From a virus, in the IMG/VR virus record IMGVR_UViG_3300017744_000098, positions 1 through 28,947 of that record: 28,947 nt of DNA, one strand, 5' to 3'. The notes below the pieces were generated by a model that worked only from the letters and a program-made list of their open reading frames with translations, was not told the origin of the DNA and did no database searches. Made by a program: the position numbers and the translations under genes. Shown piece after piece: positions 16,601 through 24,296 of this stretch (within the stretch, counting starts at the first letter, position 1; every line of letters begins with the position of its first letter).

Positions 16601-19347
16601 AAAAGACAACAAAAGATGATGAGTCAGGTGTAATGGTTGGAAAATGTTTTGTTTATGATACATATCAACAACATTACAAAACACACTATAGTCACTACGG
16701 ATCTTCAAATCCTGTATATGTACATGAAGCAGGCACTTATTATGAAAAAATGTTTAATACAAATTATACAGATGAAGATTTTGCGTATACGGGAAATACT
16801 TTTGCATCATACGTAAATCCAAATTCTACTATACCTTTACCTGGTTCAAATAGAAACATTGATGGAAACGAATATGTGTCAAACATTTTAGCAGCTAAAG
16901 AAATTGGTGATGGAGAATTTGTATCTAAATCTTTTTTTAAAAGCAGCACAGGAACAAATCAATGGTATATAGAGAATAGAGGTTTTTCTAATTTTAGCTT
17001 AGGCGCAGGATATTTAAGAGGTTCAAAAACTTGGCAATTTGCTTTTAATTATGGAAAAATAGAAAACGCTTTATTAGACTATGAAACTGTATCTACAGTG
17101 CAAATGGGAACACGCTCGATTATTATAGACACTGACAAAGAAATAGCTAACGTATTAGATATGGGTGCAATTACTCATCATAAACTTTGGCAATATACAA
17201 AATCAGGTAAATCACAAATAAATAATCCTGGTATAAATGGAACTGTATTACAATCTATTAATCATCAACCAATACCATATTATGCATATGGAAATATTGT
17301 AAAAGAAAACGATGGGCAATATGGTGGTGACTCTGCAGAATCAATACAAAAAACAAGATGGATAAATGCAGGAAATTATCATCCAATAAATATAAATAAT
17401 CTAGAACATCATTCTACAGTGTTTGGTGGCGACACATTTGTAGGCTTGTATTCACATCAAATTACTACATCACCATATCCTGAAAAGAGTTACTCTAAAT
17501 GGATAGTGTTTCCTTGTGAATCTTTTGTAAATACAGAAATGCGTAGTGGATATCATTTAGCAGCAAATGATCATGTAGAAGGGTTTGATCAAGATGCACC
17601 ACCATTTTCTAATGATTGGTTTTACAATACTGTTTATTCGCAAGAAAATGATTTAAAAAGTTATTTAGCTATACAAGATGAAGATCAAGAATTTAGAGAA
17701 CTACCTGTAGAAATTGCTTATTCTAAAACTAAATTAGCAGGAGAACAAGCTGATGCATTTAGAGTGTTCCCTATTTTTAATTTCTATAATGTAGAAGCTA
17801 TTTATGGTCAAATAAATAGACTTATTAATTTTCAAAATGAAATCCATTTTTTACAAGAAAATGCTATAGGTCAGTTACTTGTAAATCCAAGAACCTTTCT
17901 TCAAGATACGTCTGGAGTTGAATCAATATTTACTGGATCAGGAGACACGGTGGAGTCACATCAGTATATATCAATTAAATACGGAACACAGCATATGCAT
18001 AGTGTTGTAGCTAGCGAAAGAAATTTATTTTTCTTTGATATTAATTATGCAAAACTATTAAAGTATACATCAGATAAAAAACTTATTAGTATTTCAGATG
18101 ATTTAGGTACTAGAGATTTATTTGAAAAAGCTACAAAATATGGTAGATTAAAATTACAAGATAGATACGAACAGGCACCTCGTGTAAGTAAAAATGATAT
18201 GCCTTTATATTTTGTAGGCATACATGGTGCATTTGACTATTCAACCAACACTTTGTATATGACATTTGCAGATAGGTTAAGGATAGACAATTATGATGGT
18301 GCATTACATCCCACTGGAGATTATGTTGTGACTGTTCCTGTATCATCAGGCAGTAAAACATATGATATAGCTTATGGTGCAGAGCCAGAAAATCCAGGCG
18401 ACCAGCCTATAGGAGGGTATGCATATAAATATATTTTATCTAGTACCGTAGCATATAATGAAGATATTGATGCTGTTATTTCTAGATATAGTGTTTATCC
18501 TCAGCAATGGATTGAACATCAGGGTAAGCTTTATACTCCAAAATCCAGAGTACCTTGGCTGTCTTATGGTGCTGGAGGTGGATTAGCTGCAGGATATGCA
18601 CATAATAGTAGTACAGCATATGTGTTTGGTCAAGGACTATCAGGAGTGTATGGTAGATTTCCAGACTTTATAAGAAATTATGCTAGATATAGCTATGGCG
18701 GGCATGAATTAAGTAGTGGATCTGTTCAGCTTTGGCAATGGGAGGGATCTGATGAAAAAACTAGATTTTTTGAAGAAAACATGCTTCATGATCCAATTGA
18801 TGCGTCAAGCACAACGCCTCCTGATTATAATCAAAATATTGAGTATCCTGTATTTTCAGATGATGAAACAGAAATAACACAGCAAGGTGTTGGATCAATT
18901 ATACATCAATCATTTGTAGAAAAAATTATAAATGATGTTCCATCTGAAAACAAAAAATTTGATAACTTAAGTGTAGTTACAACTGTTGGATATTTTAGTA
19001 GATATATGACTGATATATTCGGTGAAGGAAATAGACTATCTGCAGAAAGAGGTGTAGAAGAAACAGATGCAGGATTATATTTTGAAAATTTAAGTTTTGA
19101 AACAGATTTTAATACTGTACAAACTATTGATATAGCAACTGAAAATAAACCGTTTTATCCAACTACTACATCATTTGAAGACATCTTACATAAGTATAGA
19201 GAAGGTGTATTAAGAATACCATTAAGAAATAACTCTATCAATAGAAGAGCTGTTGGTACTTACTTAAGAGCTAGATTGACAGCAAGAACAACGGAAAAAT
19301 TTAATATATTTGCAATAATGGCTAAATACCGTAAATCCTACAACTAA
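13693..19347 (+). CDS. large tail 'muzzle'/stem protein
   Basis: A 1884-residue protein, the largest complete gene here, in the place of the crAss-like muzzle (the barrel that closes the short tail). Recognised elements: the N-terminal pattern FSKGLITDVDPRYQLEGSYR followed by DAMNIKLVSSEG, which begins many such proteins; RVYWTDNKNPLRTF near residue 193; a fibronectin-like segment YQYCYKYLTDSGGESGISPL near 244; and GFRVVRAQRDELDRTI near 727. The rest is long beta-rich sequence with many Asn, Ser, Tyr and His and no coiled coil, compatible with several propeller or sandwich domains. It is larger than the crAss001 protein that I know of as the muzzle, perhaps through inserted receptor-related domains. 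It overlaps the neighbours on both sides by TAATG, so the whole unit seems translationally coupled. Confidence 0.75.
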   Translation: MAEKSAPKGFSKGLITDVDPRYQLEGSYRDAMNIKLVSSEGSTFTVENINGNRQVLDLDTIEKHLRSPYSLTSAVPQNYFKDTGGLPYDVGDVNGVISMRGAANIVGHFSFKNQLLLIVCGYVAYDESSGSQSVDDFRTVFFLIDFDADGNVEKCTDLRVCYSALEDQWPNLNMDPLIKCRVEGIVENEAISRVYWTDNKNPLRTFSLNDPNLHELEIGELDISPKSNHNQFTLQKTISGSLPVGVYQYCYKYLTDSGGESGISPLSNLYHISNANSASSALYYGGDPGEQSSDGLLLKITDLDQRYDSILIYAVYYASLGSTPLVAEVIEKNINANGEVSFNHTSLTTVIENGVENILIPSNTWDICKDIAIKDNVLFAANLRSKKNFITEKEWNVKLLRYRLDLTNGNLTTTDSNVKDYFHTEVASSSDYDALNVIEAGSSTSYNKLNTEGTNHQTAHRYLPDEGQCSHGQFNQYTTASSLAGRRILGAQSYGYYGTSGGATGTNGLGGVMMTFRMEPKISDTRDNRSGVNDSATEFITTNTPNEDIQTDNLAGNSGGTNNTQSEYTASFTVGSNKDAHASGNKRGYQRGETYRFGVLVYDLNGDPGNVLWMGDIQMPQHHDKAWELDLDSTQLGRNASNSLTKFRENPIAQDYRISAHANCPVPGVHRHYDTTTRFNPTTNNSPKTAQRFFTPDGGAGSHYTMDLCVDFTFKIPQHVREKISGFRVVRAQRDELDRTILQSGLINQIINYGSSIPAEGYVGHSNVGNTVPLSVDVEAGDHSTVSDDAVDEIYDSYLNGYAGVNALSRRIVFNDSTNNEYYVSEAESSTGGASKQDFSACAEFGSFNTGCHYEPGTPNKSYTSTFVAKKTVLMYSPDSAFGVRPYSFNSEHKFINVCTLKLYNQTRHDLYESSTSDQQYTKESVLGHYDIEDHTSLSDNVTNVPTDGTSNSRIFHHNDKETGLTFYTKKTTKDDESGVMVGKCFVYDTYQQHYKTHYSHYGSSNPVYVHEAGTYYEKMFNTNYTDEDFAYTGNTFASYVNPNSTIPLPGSNRNIDGNEYVSNILAAKEIGDGEFVSKSFFKSSTGTNQWYIENRGFSNFSLGAGYLRGSKTWQFAFNYGKIENALLDYETVSTVQMGTRSIIIDTDKEIANVLDMGAITHHKLWQYTKSGKSQINNPGINGTVLQSINHQPIPYYAYGNIVKENDGQYGGDSAESIQKTRWINAGNYHPININNLEHHSTVFGGDTFVGLYSHQITTSPYPEKSYSKWIVFPCESFVNTEMRSGYHLAANDHVEGFDQDAPPFSNDWFYNTVYSQENDLKSYLAIQDEDQEFRELPVEIAYSKTKLAGEQADAFRVFPIFNFYNVEAIYGQINRLINFQNEIHFLQENAIGQLLVNPRTFLQDTSGVESIFTGSGDTVESHQYISIKYGTQHMHSVVASERNLFFFDINYAKLLKYTSDKKLISISDDLGTRDLFEKATKYGRLKLQDRYEQAPRVSKNDMPLYFVGIHGAFDYSTNTLYMTFADRLRIDNYDGALHPTGDYVVTVPVSSGSKTYDIAYGAEPENPGDQPIGGYAYKYILSSTVAYNEDIDAVISRYSVYPQQWIEHQGKLYTPKSRVPWLSYGAGGGLAAGYAHNSSTAYVFGQGLSGVYGRFPDFIRNYARYSYGGHELSSGSVQLWQWEGSDEKTRFFEENMLHDPIDASSTTPPDYNQNIEYPVFSDDETEITQQGVGSIIHQSFVEKIINDVPSENKKFDNLSVVTTVGYFSRYMTDIFGEGNRLSAERGVEETDAGLYFENLSFETDFNTVQTIDIATENKPFYPTTTSFEDILHKYREGVLRIPLRNNSINRRAVGTYLRARLTARTTEKFNIFAIMAKYRKSYN

Positions 19348-21056
19348 TGGCAGTATCAGACGTACAAAGATTTTTAGGTCAATATGGCGACATGCTAAAT
19401 CCATATGGACAAACAGCAAAAGACGCAAACAGAGTTATTAAACAAAATACTACAACTCCACAATTATCAATGCAATATAATACTGCACCAACTAATTTTG
19501 GAATGTACAGTACTTTGCAAAATATTAATCCAGAAGTAGTAAATCAATTAGATTTTATAAAGTCTCCTGATATCCTAAGTTCAACTGGTGCAGGTTTGCA
19601 AACTATTATGCAAGGCTCACAGCTTTTAGGAACAAAGGTTGGAGAAGGCACATTAGGATCTAAGTTACTTGGTCAAAATTTTATGAAAGGTCCTGGTGCA
19701 AGTATTACTAATCCATTTACACAACAAGCATCTTCAGGATTTACTGGTGTAACTTTAGATCCATCACCTATAGGACCATATATGGAAGGGACTGCAAGTT
19801 CTTTAACTGGAGGTCAAATGGCTAGTAATTATTTTAGCAATTTAAAAGCTGGATCAGTGTCTGCTGGTTTACCAACATACCTTGTGGGTAGAGCTTTAAG
19901 AAGCGCATTCGATGATGACGATCCAACTACATTTGCAGCAGGTGAAATGTTTGGTGCGGGTGTTTCTGGTGCGGGTGCAGCATCAGCACTAATGGGATTA
20001 AGCCCAAAGCTTGCAGCGTTAGGTCCTGCAGGGATATTATTAGGAATAGGTATATCTATATTTGGAGGGAAGAAGAAAAGAGATAAAGCTCGTAAATTAC
20101 AACAAGAGTATGAAAAAAGTGTTGCAGAGCGTAATGAAGAAATAATGAATCAATATCGTGAAGGTATTTCTGAAAGTCGTCAAGACAGAGAAAGTCAATC
20201 ACGTGAAATGGATTATAATAGACAAGCAGCTAAATTTAGCAATCCATATGGTGCAGGTCAATTTTATAATGAAGGTGGTTTAACTGGTAAAGAAAAATCC
20301 AAGGTTGCTAAAATGGGTAGACGTGGTGATACGGAATTAGCTCATATAAATAAATCTGAAGCAAGATTATTAAAAATGTTAGGCGGGGCTGGAACAATAA
20401 ATCCTAAAACAGGATTAAGAGAGTATCATTTTTCTTTTAGTCATGTTAGTAATGCCATTCAAAATGTTTTTGGAGGCGCGACTGATGTATTAACAGGAGG
20501 TATTGATGCTGCTACTGATATAGGATCTACTGCATTAGGTGCCGCAGCAAATGTAGCAGGTGCAACAGGAGGCGCTGCAGCAGATATTGCAGATGCAGTC
20601 GGAGTAGATGATGTTTTGGAGTTTGCAAATGAGGAAATAATATCACCTGTTATGGACACAAGTTTTAATCTTATTGAAACTGGAATAGATGCAGGAAGAG
20701 AAGTAGCAAGTATGGCAGCAAATGTTGCAGGTGACATAGGTAATTTAGCTATTGGTGCAGGAACAAGCATAATGGAAACTATAGGAAATAAAATAGTATT
20801 TCCAACAATGACAGGTATAGCAAACTATCTTTCTGGTGATGATGATGATATGTCATTACCAGAATTACCTCCTTTACCCAATATTAAACTTAATGAAGAA
20901 AATATAAAACCTAATATTGTTACAATAGATCCTTATGGTAATACATTACCAGACAAAGCTTTTGATACATCATTAGCTTCAGGATCTGCAGGTTTTGTAA
21001 GGCCAGATGCTGTTGATGTAAACAACATATATTCACAAACACAAGCAAACGTATAA
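19347..21056 (+). CDS. internal virion (cargo/ejection) protein
   Basis: A 569-residue protein downstream of the muzzle. A glycine-zipper-like hydrophobic stretch at about residues 209-242 (ending GPAGILLGIGISIFGGKKKR) is followed by a charged coiled coil (about 245-300), a design for a membrane-active ejected protein. Residues 325-360 hold GDTELAHINKSEARLLKMLG, then the pattern G-x-G-T-I-N-P-K-T-G, a conserved module I recognise from internal proteins of marine phages. A Gly-Ala-Asp-rich low-complexity region covers about 370-480. It starts by TAATG overlap with the muzzle and is separated by one base from the next gene. A function as cargo released with DNA is inference; no catalytic motif is visible. 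Confidence 0.6.
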   Translation: MAVSDVQRFLGQYGDMLNPYGQTAKDANRVIKQNTTTPQLSMQYNTAPTNFGMYSTLQNINPEVVNQLDFIKSPDILSSTGAGLQTIMQGSQLLGTKVGEGTLGSKLLGQNFMKGPGASITNPFTQQASSGFTGVTLDPSPIGPYMEGTASSLTGGQMASNYFSNLKAGSVSAGLPTYLVGRALRSAFDDDDPTTFAAGEMFGAGVSGAGAASALMGLSPKLAALGPAGILLGIGISIFGGKKKRDKARKLQQEYEKSVAERNEEIMNQYREGISESRQDRESQSREMDYNRQAAKFSNPYGAGQFYNEGGLTGKEKSKVAKMGRRGDTELAHINKSEARLLKMLGGAGTINPKTGLREYHFSFSHVSNAIQNVFGGATDVLTGGIDAATDIGSTALGAAANVAGATGGAAADIADAVGVDDVLEFANEEIISPVMDTSFNLIETGIDAGREVASMAANVAGDIGNLAIGAGTSIMETIGNKIVFPTMTGIANYLSGDDDDMSLPELPPLPNIKLNEENIKPNIVTIDPYGNTLPDKAFDTSLASGSAGFVRPDAVDVNNIYSQTQANV

Positions 21057-21057
21057 A

Positions 21058-21468
21058 ATGAGTGACAAAACAAAACAAAATGCTGGACGATTCATTGGAA
21101 TGATGATGAAAACAAAAATGATTCCAAAATATGTAGACGTACTTAAAGGCATGTTAAATCCAAATAAAAAAGGATTCAATAGTGATGAAACTGTTAGTCC
21201 ATTTATAACACAAACTGATGATGGTAATTACGAAGTTAAAATTGGATATTCTTCATTAGGTGTTTTTAAGAACTTGAATGATGCAAAGAAAGCTAAATAC
21301 AATCAACCTGATTTAGATTTAAAAACAATAGGAAATAAATTTCGAGAAGATTTTACTAAAGCTGAAAAAAAGCTTCTGAATATGTATCTAACAAAGGCAA
21401 AAGTATTTCTAATTTACCAATTAAAAATCAATTTGTTATATCAAACTATTTACACACTAATGACGTAA
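21058..21468 (+). CDS. cargo-block protein, upstream part of a frameshifted pair
   Basis: A 136-residue reading frame (MSDKTKQNAGRFIGMMMKTK at its start). Up to residue 105 it looks like a real, soluble alpha/beta protein. After that the zero frame becomes a hydrophobic, low-quality peptide (LLNMYLTKAKVFLIYQL). The other frame stays open from 21366 and joins into the next ORF, so the pair probably encodes one protein of about 336 residues made by a -1 frameshift on a slippery site at 21366-21372 (see that entry), or by a base missing from the sequence. If frameshifted, this 136-residue form could be a shorter co-product. No family recognised. It lies one base after the preceding gene. Confidence 0.6.
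   Translation: MSDKTKQNAGRFIGMMMKTKMIPKYVDVLKGMLNPNKKGFNSDETVSPFITQTDDGNYEVKIGYSSLGVFKNLNDAKKAKYNQPDLDLKTIGNKFREDFTKAEKKLLNMYLTKAKVFLIYQLKINLLYQTIYTLMT
21366..21372 (+). other. candidate -1 ribosomal frameshift site (A_AAA_AAG)
   Basis: The heptamer A_AAA_AAG sits exactly in phase with the upstream ORF (codons AAA AAG at 21367-21372) and is the classic bacterial -1 slippery sequence (as in dnaX). Slipping back one base puts ribosomes into the frame of the next ORF, which is open from 21366 right after a TGA. No clear downstream stem-loop or upstream Shine-Dalgarno helper is seen. A missing A in the seven-A run would give the same picture. Confidence 0.5.
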
Positions 21469-21527
21469 ATGAAACATTTTTAGATGCAGTAATAAATAAT
21501 GATTATTCAAAAGCAGCAAAAAACTAC

Positions 21528-22067
21528 ATGCGACCAAAAATGGAACAAGCAAATGAGTTTTTTAAAAATGTTATGTTTAGTGGTCCTGTTGGAGAAAATG
21601 ATTTTGGCAACACGCAACAGTTGCAAAACTTTTCAGATAATATGTTAGATCAAATATATCCTGACTCTAATAAACAACAAACTAATATGAAGCAAATGGA
21701 AAAAGGTGGCAAAATGACTCCTGTTGCTGAATTTACTGGTGGTGAATTAGTTAATAATAAAGAAGAGGAAATGCGACAAGCAATGAAATCTGGTAATAAT
21801 TCTAAAGCTGCTGATATATTTAGAAATGAAGTAAAAGATAAAAACATTACACCAGGTAAAGCAAGTCATAAAACTAACCCATTGCCTGTAGCTAAAGATG
21901 GTACAGTGATGAATGATAAAGGGAAACCTACAGGACAAAGCGCTAAACCTGGAGCTGGCGTGTATGATCATATTAAAAAACAATATAAATCTAATATGTC
22001 AGATAACGAGGTTATTGCAATGGTAAAAAAGAACCACGCTAAATGGCGTAAAAACGGAATGGAATAA
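21528..22067 (+). CDS. cargo-block protein with GGKM motif, downstream part of a frameshifted pair
   Basis: From its own ATG this is 179 residues, but the frame is open back to 21366 and the peptide there (ASEYVSNKGKSISNLPIKNQ and so on) continues naturally, so the ATG at 21528 is probably internal to a fusion with the upstream ORF. The protein is Lys-, Asn- and Met-rich. It contains EKGGKMTPVAEFTGGELVNN near residue 54, then a charged helical stretch and a Pro-Gly-Lys-rich part (TPGKASHKTNPLPVAKDG near 105) with the C-terminal HAKWRKNG. The Gly-Gly motif echoes the gene at the left edge and appears in internal proteins of related phages. Its ending TAATG overlaps the lysozyme gene. Function unknown; virion cargo is inferred. 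Confidence 0.6.
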   Translation: MRPKMEQANEFFKNVMFSGPVGENDFGNTQQLQNFSDNMLDQIYPDSNKQQTNMKQMEKGGKMTPVAEFTGGELVNNKEEEMRQAMKSGNNSKAADIFRNEVKDKNITPGKASHKTNPLPVAKDGTVMNDKGKPTGQSAKPGAGVYDHIKKQYKSNMSDNEVIAMVKKNHAKWRKNGME

Positions 22068-24295
22068 TGGCAAAACCTACACCGCAACAAGTATATAATT
22101 ATTTAATGACTAAACCTGGCATGACTGATGTCAAGGCGCGAGGTATAATAGCTAATATACAAGCTGAAAGTGGATTTGATCCAGCTATACGTGGTGATTA
22201 TATGATCGCTAATCCTACAGGTGAATTAAAAAATAAAGAACGTTTAGTTTACAAAAAAATAGATGGTAAGTATTACTATATGAATACCCATCCTACAAAA
22301 GCAGGTCAAGAGGTAGATGAAAATTTAGTTTCAGGTATTGAAGCTACAGCAGGAGGACTTTTTCAGCATCAATCATCTCGTTATAATGCAATGGTTGCAG
22401 AAGTAGGTGATGATTGGGAAACTAATTGGAAAGGACAAGTAGATTTTGCTTTATCAGAACCTGACGCTCAAAAATATTTAGATGAAGAAAGAACTTTTAA
22501 TAGCGTAACAGATTCTACTAAAGCTTTTATGCTAGAATTTGAAAGACCAGCAGATCAATCTGATAAAAAGGTTGATGAAAGAGTAAGTAATGCGCCAGAA
22601 GTTCTTTCAAATTTATCGGAAGGTCAAACAATAATACCACAAGATATAGAATTACAACAAGATAATACACAGATTCAAAGTCCACCTGTTCCTGTTATAG
22701 ATGATTTAATTGTAGATGAAAGCGAAGGAGATAGACGTAAAAGAGAAAAGTTGCAGGAAGAAGATGAGCGTATAAGTTTAAGAGCTAATGAGCGAGAAAA
22801 GGATGCCAAAAGATATATGGAGCTTACTCGTAAAAAGAAAGAAGCTGTAGAATATTATGGAAAAGATGCAAAAAGAGCAAAACGTTTTGATGAAGAATTA
22901 GCTGAAATTGAAAAAAAGTATAACTTGACTCCTGCGCGCTCTGATGAGGATCTTGAAAAAATAAGATTAGAAACTATAAATCAAATACTAGATGATCCAG
23001 AAACAAGAGGTGCTATATATACAGATCAAGATTTAGTAGATATAGAAGAAGAAGAGCCAAATATAGAAGATAATTTTTTAGTTACAGATACAGATGTTGT
23101 TGTTGCTACAGATGAAGAACAAGTAACAACTGATACTCGTGAGCCTACCGTAGAAGAGGTAGAAACAAGGCATGGTCCAAATGCTCGTATCGGAACAGTA
23201 GGTGGTGTTGATAATATAATATATACTGATGAAAATGGAGATCCACAACAATATCCTGTTAGTGAATTTTATAATGAAGAGAATACCCAAACGTTTGAAT
23301 TGTATGACGATGGCACATTACCTCCACCACAAAATATACCAGTTACTAATGATGATATTGCAGCAAGACAAGACAACACTCTTGGACCAACTATAACTCC
23401 CGTAGAGCTACAAGTAGAAGAAGGAGAAGGCACAGAAGGAATAGATCCGTCTTTTATACCAAACGAACAAACTCCTTTGGTAGCTAACGCTAATGATACT
23501 GATGGTGATGGTGTTCCAGACGGTATAGATCCAGATTCTGAAACAGTACAAATTGTTGATACAGATTTTACAAATACAAATAATAATGAAAATAATAATC
23601 AGATTAATTATTTAGATTCATTAGGAGATTTGGGTAATGTTTTATCTCAGGGTTTAGGTATTGTACAAAGTGTCAGAGACATGATAGGTAATCCTGACGA
23701 CTTAATGATGACAGCATTAGGCAAGAAAGCTTATGCTGAAGCTATGAAAGAAATTAAACCAGCTGATTATCCTGGGCTATCTGCACAATTTAAAGATCAT
23801 CTGAATCAGACAAGACAACTAGCTAAAATGGGATTTAGTTTGGATGAATCACAAAAAGCAAAAGCTGATATAGATGCTGCATATGGCAAAGGAATTGAAA
23901 ATGCAGTTAGAGGTACAGCGGGTAATAGAGCTAAGTTTTTAGCTATGTCTGGGGTTTTAGACAGTCAAAGACAATCTGCACTGCTAGATTTTGCAGCTAA
24001 AGACGCAGCATTACAAAGACAAAATCAAACTCAATATTTAAAGGCTTTGTCTTTCTCAGAAGAATATGAATTAAATAAAACAAAAGCTGAAAGAGCTGAA
24101 GAATTACAATTAACTTTGCAACAGAAAAAGGGAGCTTCTGAATTTGCAAAAACTGTATTTGCACAAATATCACAGAATAATGCTAACAAAAGATTAGCTC
24201 CTGTATTAAATAGATATAAAAACGAATTGTTAAGTGGAATGTCAGGTGGTAGAGATCCCTATACTTTGACATCGCCTAATATAACTAGAAATTAA
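22067..24295 (+). CDS. virion-associated lysozyme fused to a cargo domain
   Basis: A 742-residue protein. Residues 1-170 are a phage-tail-lysozyme-type domain (the Phage_lysozyme2 kind): helix VKARGIIANIQAESGF with the likely catalytic Glu34, then AGGLFQHQSSRYNAM near 95-109, WKGQVDFALSEP near 121 and FMLEFERPADQS near 154. This enzyme cuts peptidoglycan so DNA can pass the cell wall. The middle (about 200-510) is acidic and disordered with a charged coiled coil near 215-300. It contains one calcium-binding thrombospondin-3-like motif, NDTDGDGVPDGIDPDS, near 477. The C-terminal 220 residues are helical, with GNRAKFLAMSGVLDSQRQSA, a conserved cargo segment of related phages. It is coupled by TAATG to the gene before and sits one base from the gene after. 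Confidence 0.8.
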   Translation: MAKPTPQQVYNYLMTKPGMTDVKARGIIANIQAESGFDPAIRGDYMIANPTGELKNKERLVYKKIDGKYYYMNTHPTKAGQEVDENLVSGIEATAGGLFQHQSSRYNAMVAEVGDDWETNWKGQVDFALSEPDAQKYLDEERTFNSVTDSTKAFMLEFERPADQSDKKVDERVSNAPEVLSNLSEGQTIIPQDIELQQDNTQIQSPPVPVIDDLIVDESEGDRRKREKLQEEDERISLRANEREKDAKRYMELTRKKKEAVEYYGKDAKRAKRFDEELAEIEKKYNLTPARSDEDLEKIRLETINQILDDPETRGAIYTDQDLVDIEEEEPNIEDNFLVTDTDVVVATDEEQVTTDTREPTVEEVETRHGPNARIGTVGGVDNIIYTDENGDPQQYPVSEFYNEENTQTFELYDDGTLPPPQNIPVTNDDIAARQDNTLGPTITPVELQVEEGEGTEGIDPSFIPNEQTPLVANANDTDGDGVPDGIDPDSETVQIVDTDFTNTNNNENNNQINYLDSLGDLGNVLSQGLGIVQSVRDMIGNPDDLMMTALGKKAYAEAMKEIKPADYPGLSAQFKDHLNQTRQLAKMGFSLDESQKAKADIDAAYGKGIENAVRGTAGNRAKFLAMSGVLDSQRQSALLDFAAKDAALQRQNQTQYLKALSFSEEYELNKTKAERAEELQLTLQQKKGASEFAKTVFAQISQNNANKRLAPVLNRYKNELLSGMSGGRDPYTLTSPNITRN

Positions 24296-24296
24296 T

